NCBI GenBank assembly: GCA_017420605.1
Contig: JAFOIS010000224.1
Coordinates: forward strand, 1-7,968
Direction of reading: 5' to 3'
DNA: 7,968 bases
Source of the DNA: Lachnospiraceae bacterium
GTDB taxonomy: Bacteria > Bacillota > Clostridia > Lachnospirales > Lachnospiraceae
The notes under the pieces were generated by a model, which saw only the letters and a program-made list of their open reading frames with translations, was not told the origin of the DNA and made no database searches. Position 1 is the stretch's first letter; each line of letters begins with the position of its first letter. This document shows, piece by piece, positions 1 through 6,573 of the stretch. The position numbers were made by a program, and so were the translations under genes.

Positions 1-21
1 ATTCTGTATGTACGCTTCATG

Positions 22-39
22 GCCGCGGACGTGCGCGGC
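22..39 (+). other. Short perfect GC stem-loop upstream of the M20 gene
   Basis: GCCGCG at 22-27 pairs perfectly with CGCGGC at 34-39 around a 6-nt loop. No T-run follows, so it does not look like an intrinsic terminator on the + strand. It lies 15 nt before the ribosome binding site and may simply be a leader hairpin. In such GC-rich DNA a 6-bp stem can also arise by chance. Confidence 0.3.
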
Positions 40-53
40 AGAGATAAGATGCG

Positions 54-59
54 AGGAGG
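54..59 (+). promoter_or_regulatory. Ribosome binding site that fixes the M20 gene start
   Basis: A perfect AGGAGG lies 7 nt upstream of ATG 67 and only 1 nt upstream of ATG 61. It therefore supports 67 as the start and argues against the longer frame beginning at 19, which would contain this site inside its coding sequence. Confidence 0.75.
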
Positions 60-66
60 CATGAGA

Positions 67-1407
67 ATGAGCAAACTTTCGGACCGTGCGGAACATTACC
101 GCAGTGAAATGCAGGAAGCCCTTGATTATATCTGGAAACATCCGGAGACCGGCTACCAGGAATGGCAGACGCACGCGTATCTTGCCGATGCCTTCCGCAA
201 ACTCGGTTATGAGCTCGTTGAAGCGGGGGATATCCCAGGCTTTTATACAGACCTCGATACCGGCCGGCCGGGTCCGTGCCTTCTCATTATGGGCGAACTC
301 GACGCGCTGAACTGCCCGAATCATCCGGACAATACGAACGGCAAGGCGCACGCCTGCGGGCACTGCGCACAGACGACGGCGCTGCTCGGCGTTGCCGGCG
401 CGCTCAAAGAGGAAGGGGCGCTTGACGGCCTTTCCGGAAAGATCCGCCTTATGGCGGTGCCTGCGGAGGAACTCATCGAGATCGCGTGGCGCGACGAGAT
501 CCGCAAGGAAGGAAAGATCCATTATTTCGGCGGCAAGCCGGAATTCATGCGCCGCGGGATGATGGACGGCGTCGACATGGCCATGATGATCCACACGACC
601 TCCAATAAGCCGGAACACTACGGCGGCATCAGCAAAGGCTCCAACGGCATGGTCGCGTTTACGGCCGCCTTTGAAGGCGTGGCTTCCCATGCCGGCGGCT
701 CTCCCGACAAGGGCGTCAACGCGCTGTATGCCGCGAACCAGGCGCTTTCCGCGATCAACGCGATCCGCGAGACTTTCCGCGACAGCGACCATATCCGCGT
801 CCATCCGATCATCGATATCGGCGGCAACTCGGTCAACATCATTCCCGACAAGGTCGTGATCGAAAGCTACGTCCGCGGCGCGACGATGGAGGCGATCCTC
901 GACGCGAACAGGAAGGTCGACCGGGCCATGGCCGGTGCGGCGGCTTCGATCGGCGCGAAGCTCAGTATCTCCACACGCCCCGGCTACTATATCCGTCTGA
1001 ATGATACCGGCATGGCGCTCGCCATGAAGGAAGCGATGGAAGAGATCCTCGAGACGGTCCATTACGATATGGACGAATGGGGCACCGGCTGCTCCGATAT
1101 CGGCGATCTCGGCGCGGTGATGCCGACGGTCCATCCGCACATTTCCGGCGCGGTCGGCCACGGCCACGGCGACGATTACTACATCACCTCCTTTGAATCG
1201 GCCTGCATGGATTCCGCGAAAGTACAGCTCGTCTTTACCGAACTTCTTCTCGGAAATGAAGCGGCCCGCGCGAAGGAGATCGTGGCAAATTACAAACCGG
1301 ATTTCGCGACGATGCAGGACTATTTCGATTTCATGGACGGTCTGATCAGCGACAAGGAAGCCGTACGGTACAATGAAGACGGCACGGTGACGCTGGACTT
1401 TGCGTGA
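67..1407 (+). CDS. M20-family amidohydrolase, AbgA/AbgB-like (aminobenzoyl-glutamate / N-acyl amino acid hydrolase type)
   Basis: Predicted cytoplasmic metallo-amidohydrolase of 446 aa, about the usual length for M20D enzymes, which cleave N-acyl or aminobenzoyl amides from amino acids using a dinuclear metal centre. Visible motifs: GELDAL at residues 76-81; HACGH at 95-99, where C97 and H99 are expected metal ligands; PAEE at 132-135, with E134 the likely general base and E135 a ligand; H176 in an IHTTS segment; a dimerisation domain containing SHAGGSPDKGVNALYAA and a GGNSVNIIPD stretch; and GHGHGDDY at 364-371 supplying the last His ligand. The NALYAANQALSAINAIRE-type helix and the following IRVHPI segment resemble the AbgA/AbgB group more than the auxin-conjugate hydrolases. 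There is no signal peptide. Start: AGGAGG at 54-59 lies 7 nt before ATG 67; ATG 61 is too close to it and ATG 19 has no site. The actual substrate cannot be read from sequence. The family call is firm, the subgroup less so. Confidence 0.93.
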   Translation: MSKLSDRAEHYRSEMQEALDYIWKHPETGYQEWQTHAYLADAFRKLGYELVEAGDIPGFYTDLDTGRPGPCLLIMGELDALNCPNHPDNTNGKAHACGHCAQTTALLGVAGALKEEGALDGLSGKIRLMAVPAEELIEIAWRDEIRKEGKIHYFGGKPEFMRRGMMDGVDMAMMIHTTSNKPEHYGGISKGSNGMVAFTAAFEGVASHAGGSPDKGVNALYAANQALSAINAIRETFRDSDHIRVHPIIDIGGNSVNIIPDKVVIESYVRGATMEAILDANRKVDRAMAGAAASIGAKLSISTRPGYYIRLNDTGMALAMKEAMEEILETVHYDMDEWGTGCSDIGDLGAVMPTVHPHISGAVGHGHGDDYYITSFESACMDSAKVQLVFTELLLGNEAARAKEIVANYKPDFATMQDYFDFMDGLISDKEAVRYNEDGTVTLDFA

Positions 1408-1455
1408 TATACGCCGGATGGAACCCGGAAAGCGGAAGAGGGGGCCACATAAGGA

Positions 1456-2577
1456 ATGAGCGGTCTTAAGGAACAGAAATGCCCGGGCTGCGGCGCCGCG
1501 ATGCGGTATGATCCGGAACTCGGGAAAATGATCTGCGACTACTGCGGCACGGTGCTCGCGATCCAGCCTGTGAAGCCGGGAAGCGCGGCAGCGCAGGCAG
1601 CGGCGCAGGAAAAGCCGCAGCAGTCCGCCGCGGACGTGATCGAGGGCTTCGACTTCGCGTCCATGACGGACCACGCGTCGGTCGTATCCCAGGACGCGCT
1701 GCCGGTCTATACCTGCGTATCCTGCGGCGCCGATCTTGTCGTGACGTCGACGCAGTCGGCGCTCACATGCCCCTTCTGCGGCAACAACATTACCCTGACG
1801 GGACAGCTTTCCGGACGGCTCCGCCCGGACGGCGTGATCCCGTTCCGGATCTCCCCGAAAGAACTGCCGGCGGCCGTGAACCGTTTCTACAAAGGCAAAA
1901 AACTCCTGCCGAAAGGATTCTTCTCCGAGAGCACGATGGGGGAGGTGACCGGTGTTTACGTGCCGTTCTGGGTATTCAACGGCCGTCTTTCGGGGCGTCT
2001 TTCCTACACCGGTTACAAGGCCCGTTCACACAGATCCGGGGACTATATCATCACCGAAACGGACCATTACCGGCTGACGCGCGATGCGCAGGTCGGCTTT
2101 GCGGATCTTCCGGTGGACGCGAGCGGACGTATCGAGGATAAACTCATGGATTCCCTGGAGCCGTTCCGGCTGCAGGAAATGGTGCCCTATGATCCGCGGT
2201 ATCTGGCCGGCTTCACGGCGGACCGGTACGACGTGGCAAAATCGGATATCGAAAGCCGCGCCGGCGGGCGGATGCAGAACAGCGCGTTGAGCGTCATCAC
2301 GCCGCTGGCCACGGCGGGCTATACGTCGACCGGCCGGAGCGGCGGCAGGCTTTCCACGGATCTTACCGCGAAGTATGTGCTCTTCCCGGTCTATATGTTC
2401 GACCTGACGTTCAAAGGCAGGAACTATCATTTCGCGGTCAACGGACAGACTGGCAAGGTCGTGGGCGACCTGCCGACGGATAAGGGCGTCAGCTTCGTCT
2501 ATTTCCTGAAACGGGCAGCGATCGTCGGCGGCGCACTCGTCGCATACTCTGTTGTCCGGTATTTTCTGGGGTATTGA
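1456..2577 (+). CDS. Double zinc-ribbon membrane-anchored protein, YdjG-like (TFIIB-type zinc ribbon family)
   Basis: A 373-aa protein with two treble-clef or ribbon-type zinc sites. The first uses C9-x2-C12 and C27-x2-C30, the second C87-x2-C90 and C105-x2-C108, separated by an Ala/Gln-rich linker. A conserved mid-region follows (YVPFWVFNG, later VPYDPRYLAGFTADRYDV), then a beta-rich segment with LFPVYMFDL and NGQTGKVVGDLP. A single hydrophobic helix at about 354-373 ends the protein, giving a probable C-terminal tail anchor with the zinc ribbons in the cytoplasm. This order matches the YdjG-type proteins found beside TPM proteins; in B. subtilis YdjG works with YdjH in recruiting the SPFH-like YdjI to the membrane during envelope stress. 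The TPM gene starts 2 nt after this stop. AGAGGGGG at 1437-1444 is a plausible but distant ribosome site; the AAGGA next to the ATG is too close. Family assignment rests on motif pattern and gene context; no catalytic activity is expected. Confidence 0.85.
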   Translation: MSGLKEQKCPGCGAAMRYDPELGKMICDYCGTVLAIQPVKPGSAAAQAAAQEKPQQSAADVIEGFDFASMTDHASVVSQDALPVYTCVSCGADLVVTSTQSALTCPFCGNNITLTGQLSGRLRPDGVIPFRISPKELPAAVNRFYKGKKLLPKGFFSESTMGEVTGVYVPFWVFNGRLSGRLSYTGYKARSHRSGDYIITETDHYRLTRDAQVGFADLPVDASGRIEDKLMDSLEPFRLQEMVPYDPRYLAGFTADRYDVAKSDIESRAGGRMQNSALSVITPLATAGYTSTGRSGGRLSTDLTAKYVLFPVYMFDLTFKGRNYHFAVNGQTGKVVGDLPTDKGVSFVYFLKRAAIVGGALVAYSVVRYFLGY

Positions 2578-2579
2578 TC

Positions 2580-4580
2580 ATGGCAAAAAGATCCGGAAAA
2601 AAACAGGACAGAAAAGACGCCGGCTCCGTAAAGCAGAGAAGGCGTACGATCATCGTGCGGATCGCCGTGATCCTGATCATTCTCGCGATGCTCGTTCCGT
2701 TCTTATCCTATTTTGTAAGGGCGGACGGGCTCTGGAGTGAGGAATACTTCCGCGCGAACTGTACGACGGAGGACCTTTCGGAGGCCGAGCAGACGTCGCT
2801 CGACGAGGACTGCCTGTCGTTCCTTGAGACCTATCACCTGGACATTTCGCTCCTTGCCCTGAAGAGTGAGGAGACGTCGGACGGGGATCTTTCCGCAACG
2901 GCGGAAGGGTATTATAAGAGCTGCAATTTCGGCTATGGCGAAAGCAGAGACGGATTCCAGATGATCTGGAACCTGGATACCGACGAGATTCTGATCGTGC
3001 CGTTCGGTACGGCGGCGGAGCGTGTTCCGGAGAGCTATCTTACCTATACCGCGCAGTCGGTCATTTCCTATAAAGAAGAGTACGGCGTGTACGGACCGAT
3101 GTACGCGACGTACAAAATGCTCGCGAATTATCTCGACGCGCACGGTACGGAAGCGGCGTCCGGCGAAAGCAGCGGGGAAGAAAGCGCGGCGCCGGAATCC
3201 GGCGGCGAAACACAGAGCGGCTCTTCGGAAACGGAAAGCGGCGGATCGGGAAACGAGCCGGCGGGCGCATCGCACGACCCCTCGGAACGGGTCGGCGAAG
3301 GGAGCGATATGCCGGCATGGTATCCGAAGTATCCGGATGAGTTCCCGTTTTATCATGACGAAAACGCCCCACGTATCGTGGACGATGCCGATATCCTCAC
3401 GGAGGAGGAAGAAGCCGCCCTGGAAGCGTTTTCTTCGCAGATCCGTTCGGAGATCGCGAGGGATATCGTCGTTTTCACGGATATGTCGACGCACGGGCTG
3501 TCCAGAGCGGTCTATGCGGCGGATTTCTATGACTACAACGGTTACGGCTGCGGCGAAGGATATGACGGCGTGTGCCTTTTCGTCTGCATGGATCCGGACA
3601 ACCGCGGCTGGTGGTGCTGCTGCACCGGCCCGAATACAGAGGATGCTTATACCGAGGATATCGCGAATCAGATCGACGATATTCTCTATGAATACATGAA
3701 GGCCGGGCGCTACGGCGACGGCTTCATGGACTGGATGGCGAACATCCGGCGCTACTTCCGGAACGGCTCGCCCTATACGGAAGACTGGCTTGCGGACGGC
3801 ACTGCCGGAACGGAGCCGGCCGGGGAAGCCGCCCCAAGGATCCGTGACGACGCGGATATCCTGACGGAGGAAGAGATCGCGGCCCTTTCGGAAAAAGCGG
3901 AAGGCATCCGCGCAAAATACGGCGTGGACGTCGTGGTGTCGACCTCGCGGTGTCCCACGAAGGACAGCGGGTACGGCATTACGCGCTCGGCATTCGCGGA
4001 AAAGTATTACAATACGTTCGGATACGGACTCGGCGAAGACCGCAGCGGGATCGAACTCATCGTTTTCCGGCGTCCGGAGTATAATCCGTACTGCAAGGTC
4101 GCCTATTACGGCGCGGCAGCGGAGAAACTGACGGAGGCGGGGGATAAGCGCCTTACGTCGCGCTGCGACGGCGTGCTTGGCAGCGATCAGTATTACCGGG
4201 CGATCGACGAGTGGCTCGACCAGTCGGATCATGTGCTCCGTACCGGCCGGGCGCCGCGGAAAATGAGTTCCTGGATCTTCGTGACGGCGCTGGAGGTGCT
4301 GGCCGGCGTGATCGTCGGCGCAGCCGCTCTCGGCAGGGCAAAAAGGAAGATGGAAACGCCGGAGATCAGGGTGAACGCGGATGCGTATCTGGTGAAGGAC
4401 AGCCTTCGCGTCCGGGAGGTGGAGAACCGCTTCCTGCATACGTCCGTCTCCAAACAGTACAGTCCGGTCGAGAGGGACAGTTCCTCGGGAGGCTCGTCCT
4501 CCTCGGGCAGATCCTCGTATTCGAGCCATTATTCGGGCTCCTCGGGCCGGTCGCATTCTGGCTCCGGACGAAGCTTCTGA
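2580..4580 (+). CDS. Multi-TPM-domain membrane protein, YdjH/YgcG-like, with Ser/Gly-rich tail
   Basis: A 666-aa two-pass membrane protein. A basic N-terminus leads into TM1 (about 24-46). A diverged TPM-like region follows at about 65-187 (FGYG at 117-120), then a Ser/Glu/Gly-rich linker at 188-242. TPM domain 2 covers about 264-392 and opens PRIVDDADILTEEE; TPM domain 3 covers about 419-552 and opens PRIRDDADILTEEE. TM2 is at about 565-586, followed by a basic RAKRK stretch and a tail ending SGSGRSF. The charge pattern suggests both ends are cytoplasmic and the TPM domains extracytoplasmic. TPM domains are small folds named after TLP18.3, Psb32 and MOLO-1; in bacteria they are linked to membrane and envelope stress. 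Typical bacterial TPM proteins have one such domain and roughly 250-300 residues, so this one is unusually large. Start: ATG 2580 follows GGGG (2568-2571) with 8-nt spacing and lies 2 nt after the upstream stop, implying translational coupling with the zinc-ribbon gene. Its biochemical role is unknown. Confidence 0.85.
   Translation: MAKRSGKKQDRKDAGSVKQRRRTIIVRIAVILIILAMLVPFLSYFVRADGLWSEEYFRANCTTEDLSEAEQTSLDEDCLSFLETYHLDISLLALKSEETSDGDLSATAEGYYKSCNFGYGESRDGFQMIWNLDTDEILIVPFGTAAERVPESYLTYTAQSVISYKEEYGVYGPMYATYKMLANYLDAHGTEAASGESSGEESAAPESGGETQSGSSETESGGSGNEPAGASHDPSERVGEGSDMPAWYPKYPDEFPFYHDENAPRIVDDADILTEEEEAALEAFSSQIRSEIARDIVVFTDMSTHGLSRAVYAADFYDYNGYGCGEGYDGVCLFVCMDPDNRGWWCCCTGPNTEDAYTEDIANQIDDILYEYMKAGRYGDGFMDWMANIRRYFRNGSPYTEDWLADGTAGTEPAGEAAPRIRDDADILTEEEIAALSEKAEGIRAKYGVDVVVSTSRCPTKDSGYGITRSAFAEKYYNTFGYGLGEDRSGIELIVFRRPEYNPYCKVAYYGAAAEKLTEAGDKRLTSRCDGVLGSDQYYRAIDEWLDQSDHVLRTGRAPRKMSSWIFVTALEVLAGVIVGAAALGRAKRKMETPEIRVNADAYLVKDSLRVREVENRFLHTSVSKQYSPVERDSSSGGSSSSGRSSYSSHYSGSSGRSHSGSGRSF
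4479..4577 (+). repeat. Low-complexity Ser/Gly coding tail of the TPM protein
   Basis: The last 33 codons (residues 634-666) encode 18 Ser and 7 Gly with scattered Arg, His and Tyr, in repeated TCC/TCG/GGC-type codons. Gly/Ser-rich tails ending in an aromatic residue are common in TPM-family membrane proteins. Topology places this tail in the cytoplasm, where it could contact the zinc-ribbon partner; that is inference. Confidence 0.7.
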
Positions 4581-4645
4581 CGGCACGGGCGCAAAGGCCC
4601 TGCAGATAAACACAGTAATATTTGCTCAACGCAAGGAGGATAAAA

Positions 4646-5758
4646 ATGGAAACCAGACCTTATGTTTCATGGGAAAAGATGAATGCCTTCCTGATCGATG
4701 CGTTCAAGGGGTACGGTGTGCCGGAAGAAGACGCGAAGATCTGCGCGGACGTGCTTCTGGAGTCGGACCGCCGCGGCATCGAAAGCCACGGCTGCAACCG
4801 CTTTAAGCCGATCTACATCGACCGCATCGTGAAGGGAACGCTGCTCCCGAAGACGGAAATGGAGATCCTGAAGGAAACGCCGACCACCGTGCTTATGGAC
4901 GCCCACAACGGCATGGGCATGGTCGCGAGTTATCATATGATGAAGAAACTGATCGAAAAGGCGAAGACCTACGGCATGGCCGGCGGCGCCATCACCAATT
5001 CGACGCATTACGGTATCGCCGGTTACTGGGCGACGATGGCGAGCAAAGAGGGCATGGTCGGCATCACCGGCACGAACGCCCGTCCGTCGATCGCGCCGAC
5101 CTTCGGTGTTGAGAACATGATGGGGACCAACCCGCTGACCTTCGCGCTGCCGACGGACGAAGAGTTCCCGTTCTGCATCGACTGCGCGACCTCGATCGTA
5201 CAGCGCGGCAAGATCGAATACTACGCGCGCATCGGCAAGGATACGCCGGCCGGCATGGTCGTCGCGCACGACGGCTCGACGGTGACCGACAGCAAAGAGA
5301 TCCTGAAAATGCTCGTCGACGGCACGGCGGCGCTCGCTCCCTTAGGCGGAGGCCCCGGCGATGAGATGTGCGGCTACAAGGGCTACGGCTACGCGGCGGT
5401 CGTCGAGATTCTGTCCGCGGCGCTTGCGGGCGGCAACTTCATGAAGGCTCTGACGGGCGTATCGCCGGAGGGCAAGCCGCAGATGTACGGCCTCGGCCAT
5501 TTCTTCTTCGTGGTCAATCCGGAAGCCTTTGCGGGAGAAGACGTATTCCGCAGGACCGCGGGCGATATCTGCCGCGCGCTGCGCGCCTCCGAAAAGGCGC
5601 CGGGCTATGACCGGATCTATACCGCCGGCGAGAAAGAGTATCTCGTATGGCTGGAGCGCAAGGACAAAGGCGTGCCGGTCAGCGAAGCGGTCCAGAAGGA
5701 GATCCTCGAAGTCCGCGACAAACTCGGCCTGCCGTATAAGTTCGAAGAGTTTGAATAA
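4646..5758 (+). CDS. Malate/L-lactate dehydrogenase-family oxidoreductase (Ldh2/AllD/YlbC/YjmC type)
   Basis: A 370-aa cytoplasmic NAD(P)-dependent 2-hydroxyacid/2-ketoacid oxidoreductase of the family that includes malate, L-lactate, ureidoglycolate (AllD), sulfolactate and 2,3-diketogulonate dehydrogenases, and that has a fold unrelated to classical LDH. Family landmarks are RRGIESHG with H48, NSTHYGIAGYWA with H121, GTNPLTFALPT at 160-170, a CATSIVQRGKIE segment, and GYKGYGYA around K245. The length is slightly above the usual 330-360. Start: AAGGAGG at 4633-4639 is 6 nt before ATG 4646; the earlier in-frame TTG at 4622 would place this site inside the gene. It is preceded by a 65-nt gap after the TPM gene and followed by 99 nt before the MBL gene. 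Substrate specificity cannot be read from these motifs, and no transporter or pathway neighbour narrows it. Family assignment is confident. Confidence 0.93.
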   Translation: METRPYVSWEKMNAFLIDAFKGYGVPEEDAKICADVLLESDRRGIESHGCNRFKPIYIDRIVKGTLLPKTEMEILKETPTTVLMDAHNGMGMVASYHMMKKLIEKAKTYGMAGGAITNSTHYGIAGYWATMASKEGMVGITGTNARPSIAPTFGVENMMGTNPLTFALPTDEEFPFCIDCATSIVQRGKIEYYARIGKDTPAGMVVAHDGSTVTDSKEILKMLVDGTAALAPLGGGPGDEMCGYKGYGYAAVVEILSAALAGGNFMKALTGVSPEGKPQMYGLGHFFFVVNPEAFAGEDVFRRTAGDICRALRASEKAPGYDRIYTAGEKEYLVWLERKDKGVPVSEAVQKEILEVRDKLGLPYKFEEFE

Positions 5759-5802
5759 TTACCGCGCCGAAAGTCTGAGCCCGCGGTTTCCGAATGGCAG
5801 CA

Positions 5803-5835
5803 GCGCTGCGTGAGTGCGTCAGCACGAAGCAGCGC
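5803..5835 (+). other. Two-tier stem-loop between the dehydrogenase and MBL genes
   Basis: GCGCTGC at 5803-5809 pairs perfectly with GCAGCGC at 5829-5835. Inside it, GTGC (5814-5817) pairs with GCAC (5822-5825) around a GTCA tetraloop; the two stems are separated by a small 4/3-nt internal loop. The structure lies 44 nt after the dehydrogenase stop and ends 10 nt before the AGGAGG of the next gene. What follows is GTTATTATG, not a proper T-run, so it is at best a weak terminator. It could instead be a transcript-processing or mRNA-stabilising hairpin that sets relative expression of the two genes. Confidence 0.45.
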
Positions 5836-5857
5836 GTTATTATGCAGGAGGGGATCC

Positions 5858-6487
5858 ATGCGCGTATACCGTGCGACGCTGTGGAGCGTACTGGGCGTCA
5901 ACAGTTACTTTGTGATCGATGAAGAGACAAGGCACGGTTTTGCCGTCGATCCCGGCGGCATGCCGGAACGCCTCCTCGGCGCGGTCCGGGATCAAGGCTG
6001 GGTCATTGAAAAGATCCTGCTCACCCACGGTCATTTTGACCATATCGGCGCGGTGGATGCGCTGCGGAGCGCACTCGGCATTCCGGTCATGATCCATGAA
6101 AAGGGACCGAAATACCTTCTGGATCCCGAATGGAATCTGTCTGCCGGACACGGATCTTCCGGTATCGTCGTCGAAGGCGCGGAGACTTTCCGCGAGGGCG
6201 ACAGGATCGCCCTTGCATCCGATCCGGAAAAGTACCTTTCGGTGCTGCATACGCCCGGACATACCGAAGACGGCTGTACCTTCTACTGCGCATCGGACGG
6301 GTTTGCCCTGACCGGTGATACCATTTTCCGGGGGACGTACGGCGCGGTGCATTTTCCGGGCGGCGACGAGAAAACGCTCCTTCGCAGCATCCGGGAAAAG
6401 ATCCTTTCTCTCCCGGACGATACGGTCCTCTATCCGGGCCACAACAGCGAGACGACGGTGGCGGCGGAGAAATGGTTATATATGTGA
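5858..6487 (+). CDS. MBL-fold metallo-hydrolase, glyoxalase-II-like (YqgX type)
   Basis: A compact 209-aa cytoplasmic metallo-beta-lactamase-fold hydrolase. All expected dinuclear metal ligands are present: H57-x-H59-x-D61-H62 in THGHFDHIGA, H135 in HTPGHT, bridging D154 in LTGDTIF, and H195 in YPGHNSET. The pattern and length fit the short glyoxalase-II-like subgroup, such as B. subtilis YqgX, which lacks the long C-terminal substrate-binding domain of true glutathione-dependent glyoxalase II. Such proteins are often annotated as hydroxyacylglutathione hydrolases, but the substrate in bacteria of this type, probably a thioester or a similar ester, is generally not proven. Start: AGGAGG at 5846-5851 lies 6 nt before ATG 5858, which is preferred over an in-frame GTG at 5810 located inside the upstream hairpin. 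The C-terminus is slightly short compared with relatives that end in an NPF-like motif. No signal peptide is seen. Confidence 0.92.
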   Translation: MRVYRATLWSVLGVNSYFVIDEETRHGFAVDPGGMPERLLGAVRDQGWVIEKILLTHGHFDHIGAVDALRSALGIPVMIHEKGPKYLLDPEWNLSAGHGSSGIVVEGAETFREGDRIALASDPEKYLSVLHTPGHTEDGCTFYCASDGFALTGDTIFRGTYGAVHFPGGDEKTLLRSIREKILSLPDDTVLYPGHNSETTVAAEKWLYM

Positions 6488-6573
6488 AAGTATGAAGGTA
6501 TGATCTGCCGCGGGCGCGCTTCCGCTGATCCGCACCCGTCCGGCCTTCACCCGATGCTATGATGGAGTACGTC
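6488..6573 (+). other. Intergenic gap, no recognisable element
   Basis: This 86-nt GC-rich gap separates the MBL gene from the peptidase gene. It has a few short self-complementary runs but no stem followed by T residues. GGAG at 6564-6567 is the ribosome binding site for the next gene, 6 nt before its ATG. Nothing else can be supported here. Confidence 0.4.

Noticed and set aside
19..66. N-terminal extension of the M20 protein from ATG 19
   Set aside because: It has no ribosome binding site, runs through a GC hairpin and through the AGGAGG that serves ATG 67, and adds residues outside the conserved family start.
3022..3699. A 225-codon open frame on the + strand inside the TPM gene
   Set aside because: It is very rich in Arg, Ser and Ile, lies wholly within the TPM gene in another frame, and covers part of a well-defined domain in the real frame.
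4587..4600. GGGC/GCCC hairpin as a terminator after the TPM gene
   Set aside because: The stem is only 4 bp and is followed by TGCAGATAAA rather than a T-run, so it is too weak to call.
2703..4613. A 636-codon open frame on the minus strand, antisense to the TPM gene
   Set aside because: The translation is Arg/Ala-rich with no recognisable domain, and it lies opposite a gene with clear TPM domains, membrane helices and a good start. Long antisense frames are expected where G/C-ending codons dominate.
4616..4621. TAATAT as a -10 box for the dehydrogenase gene
   Set aside because: The hexamer is good, but the region 17 nt upstream (AAAGGC) does not resemble TTGACA, so a promoter cannot be supported from sequence alone.
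6558..6563. TATGAT as a -10 box before the S9 peptidase
   Set aside because: There is no -35 match at normal spacing, and transcription from it would begin past the ribosome binding site, giving an almost leaderless mRNA.
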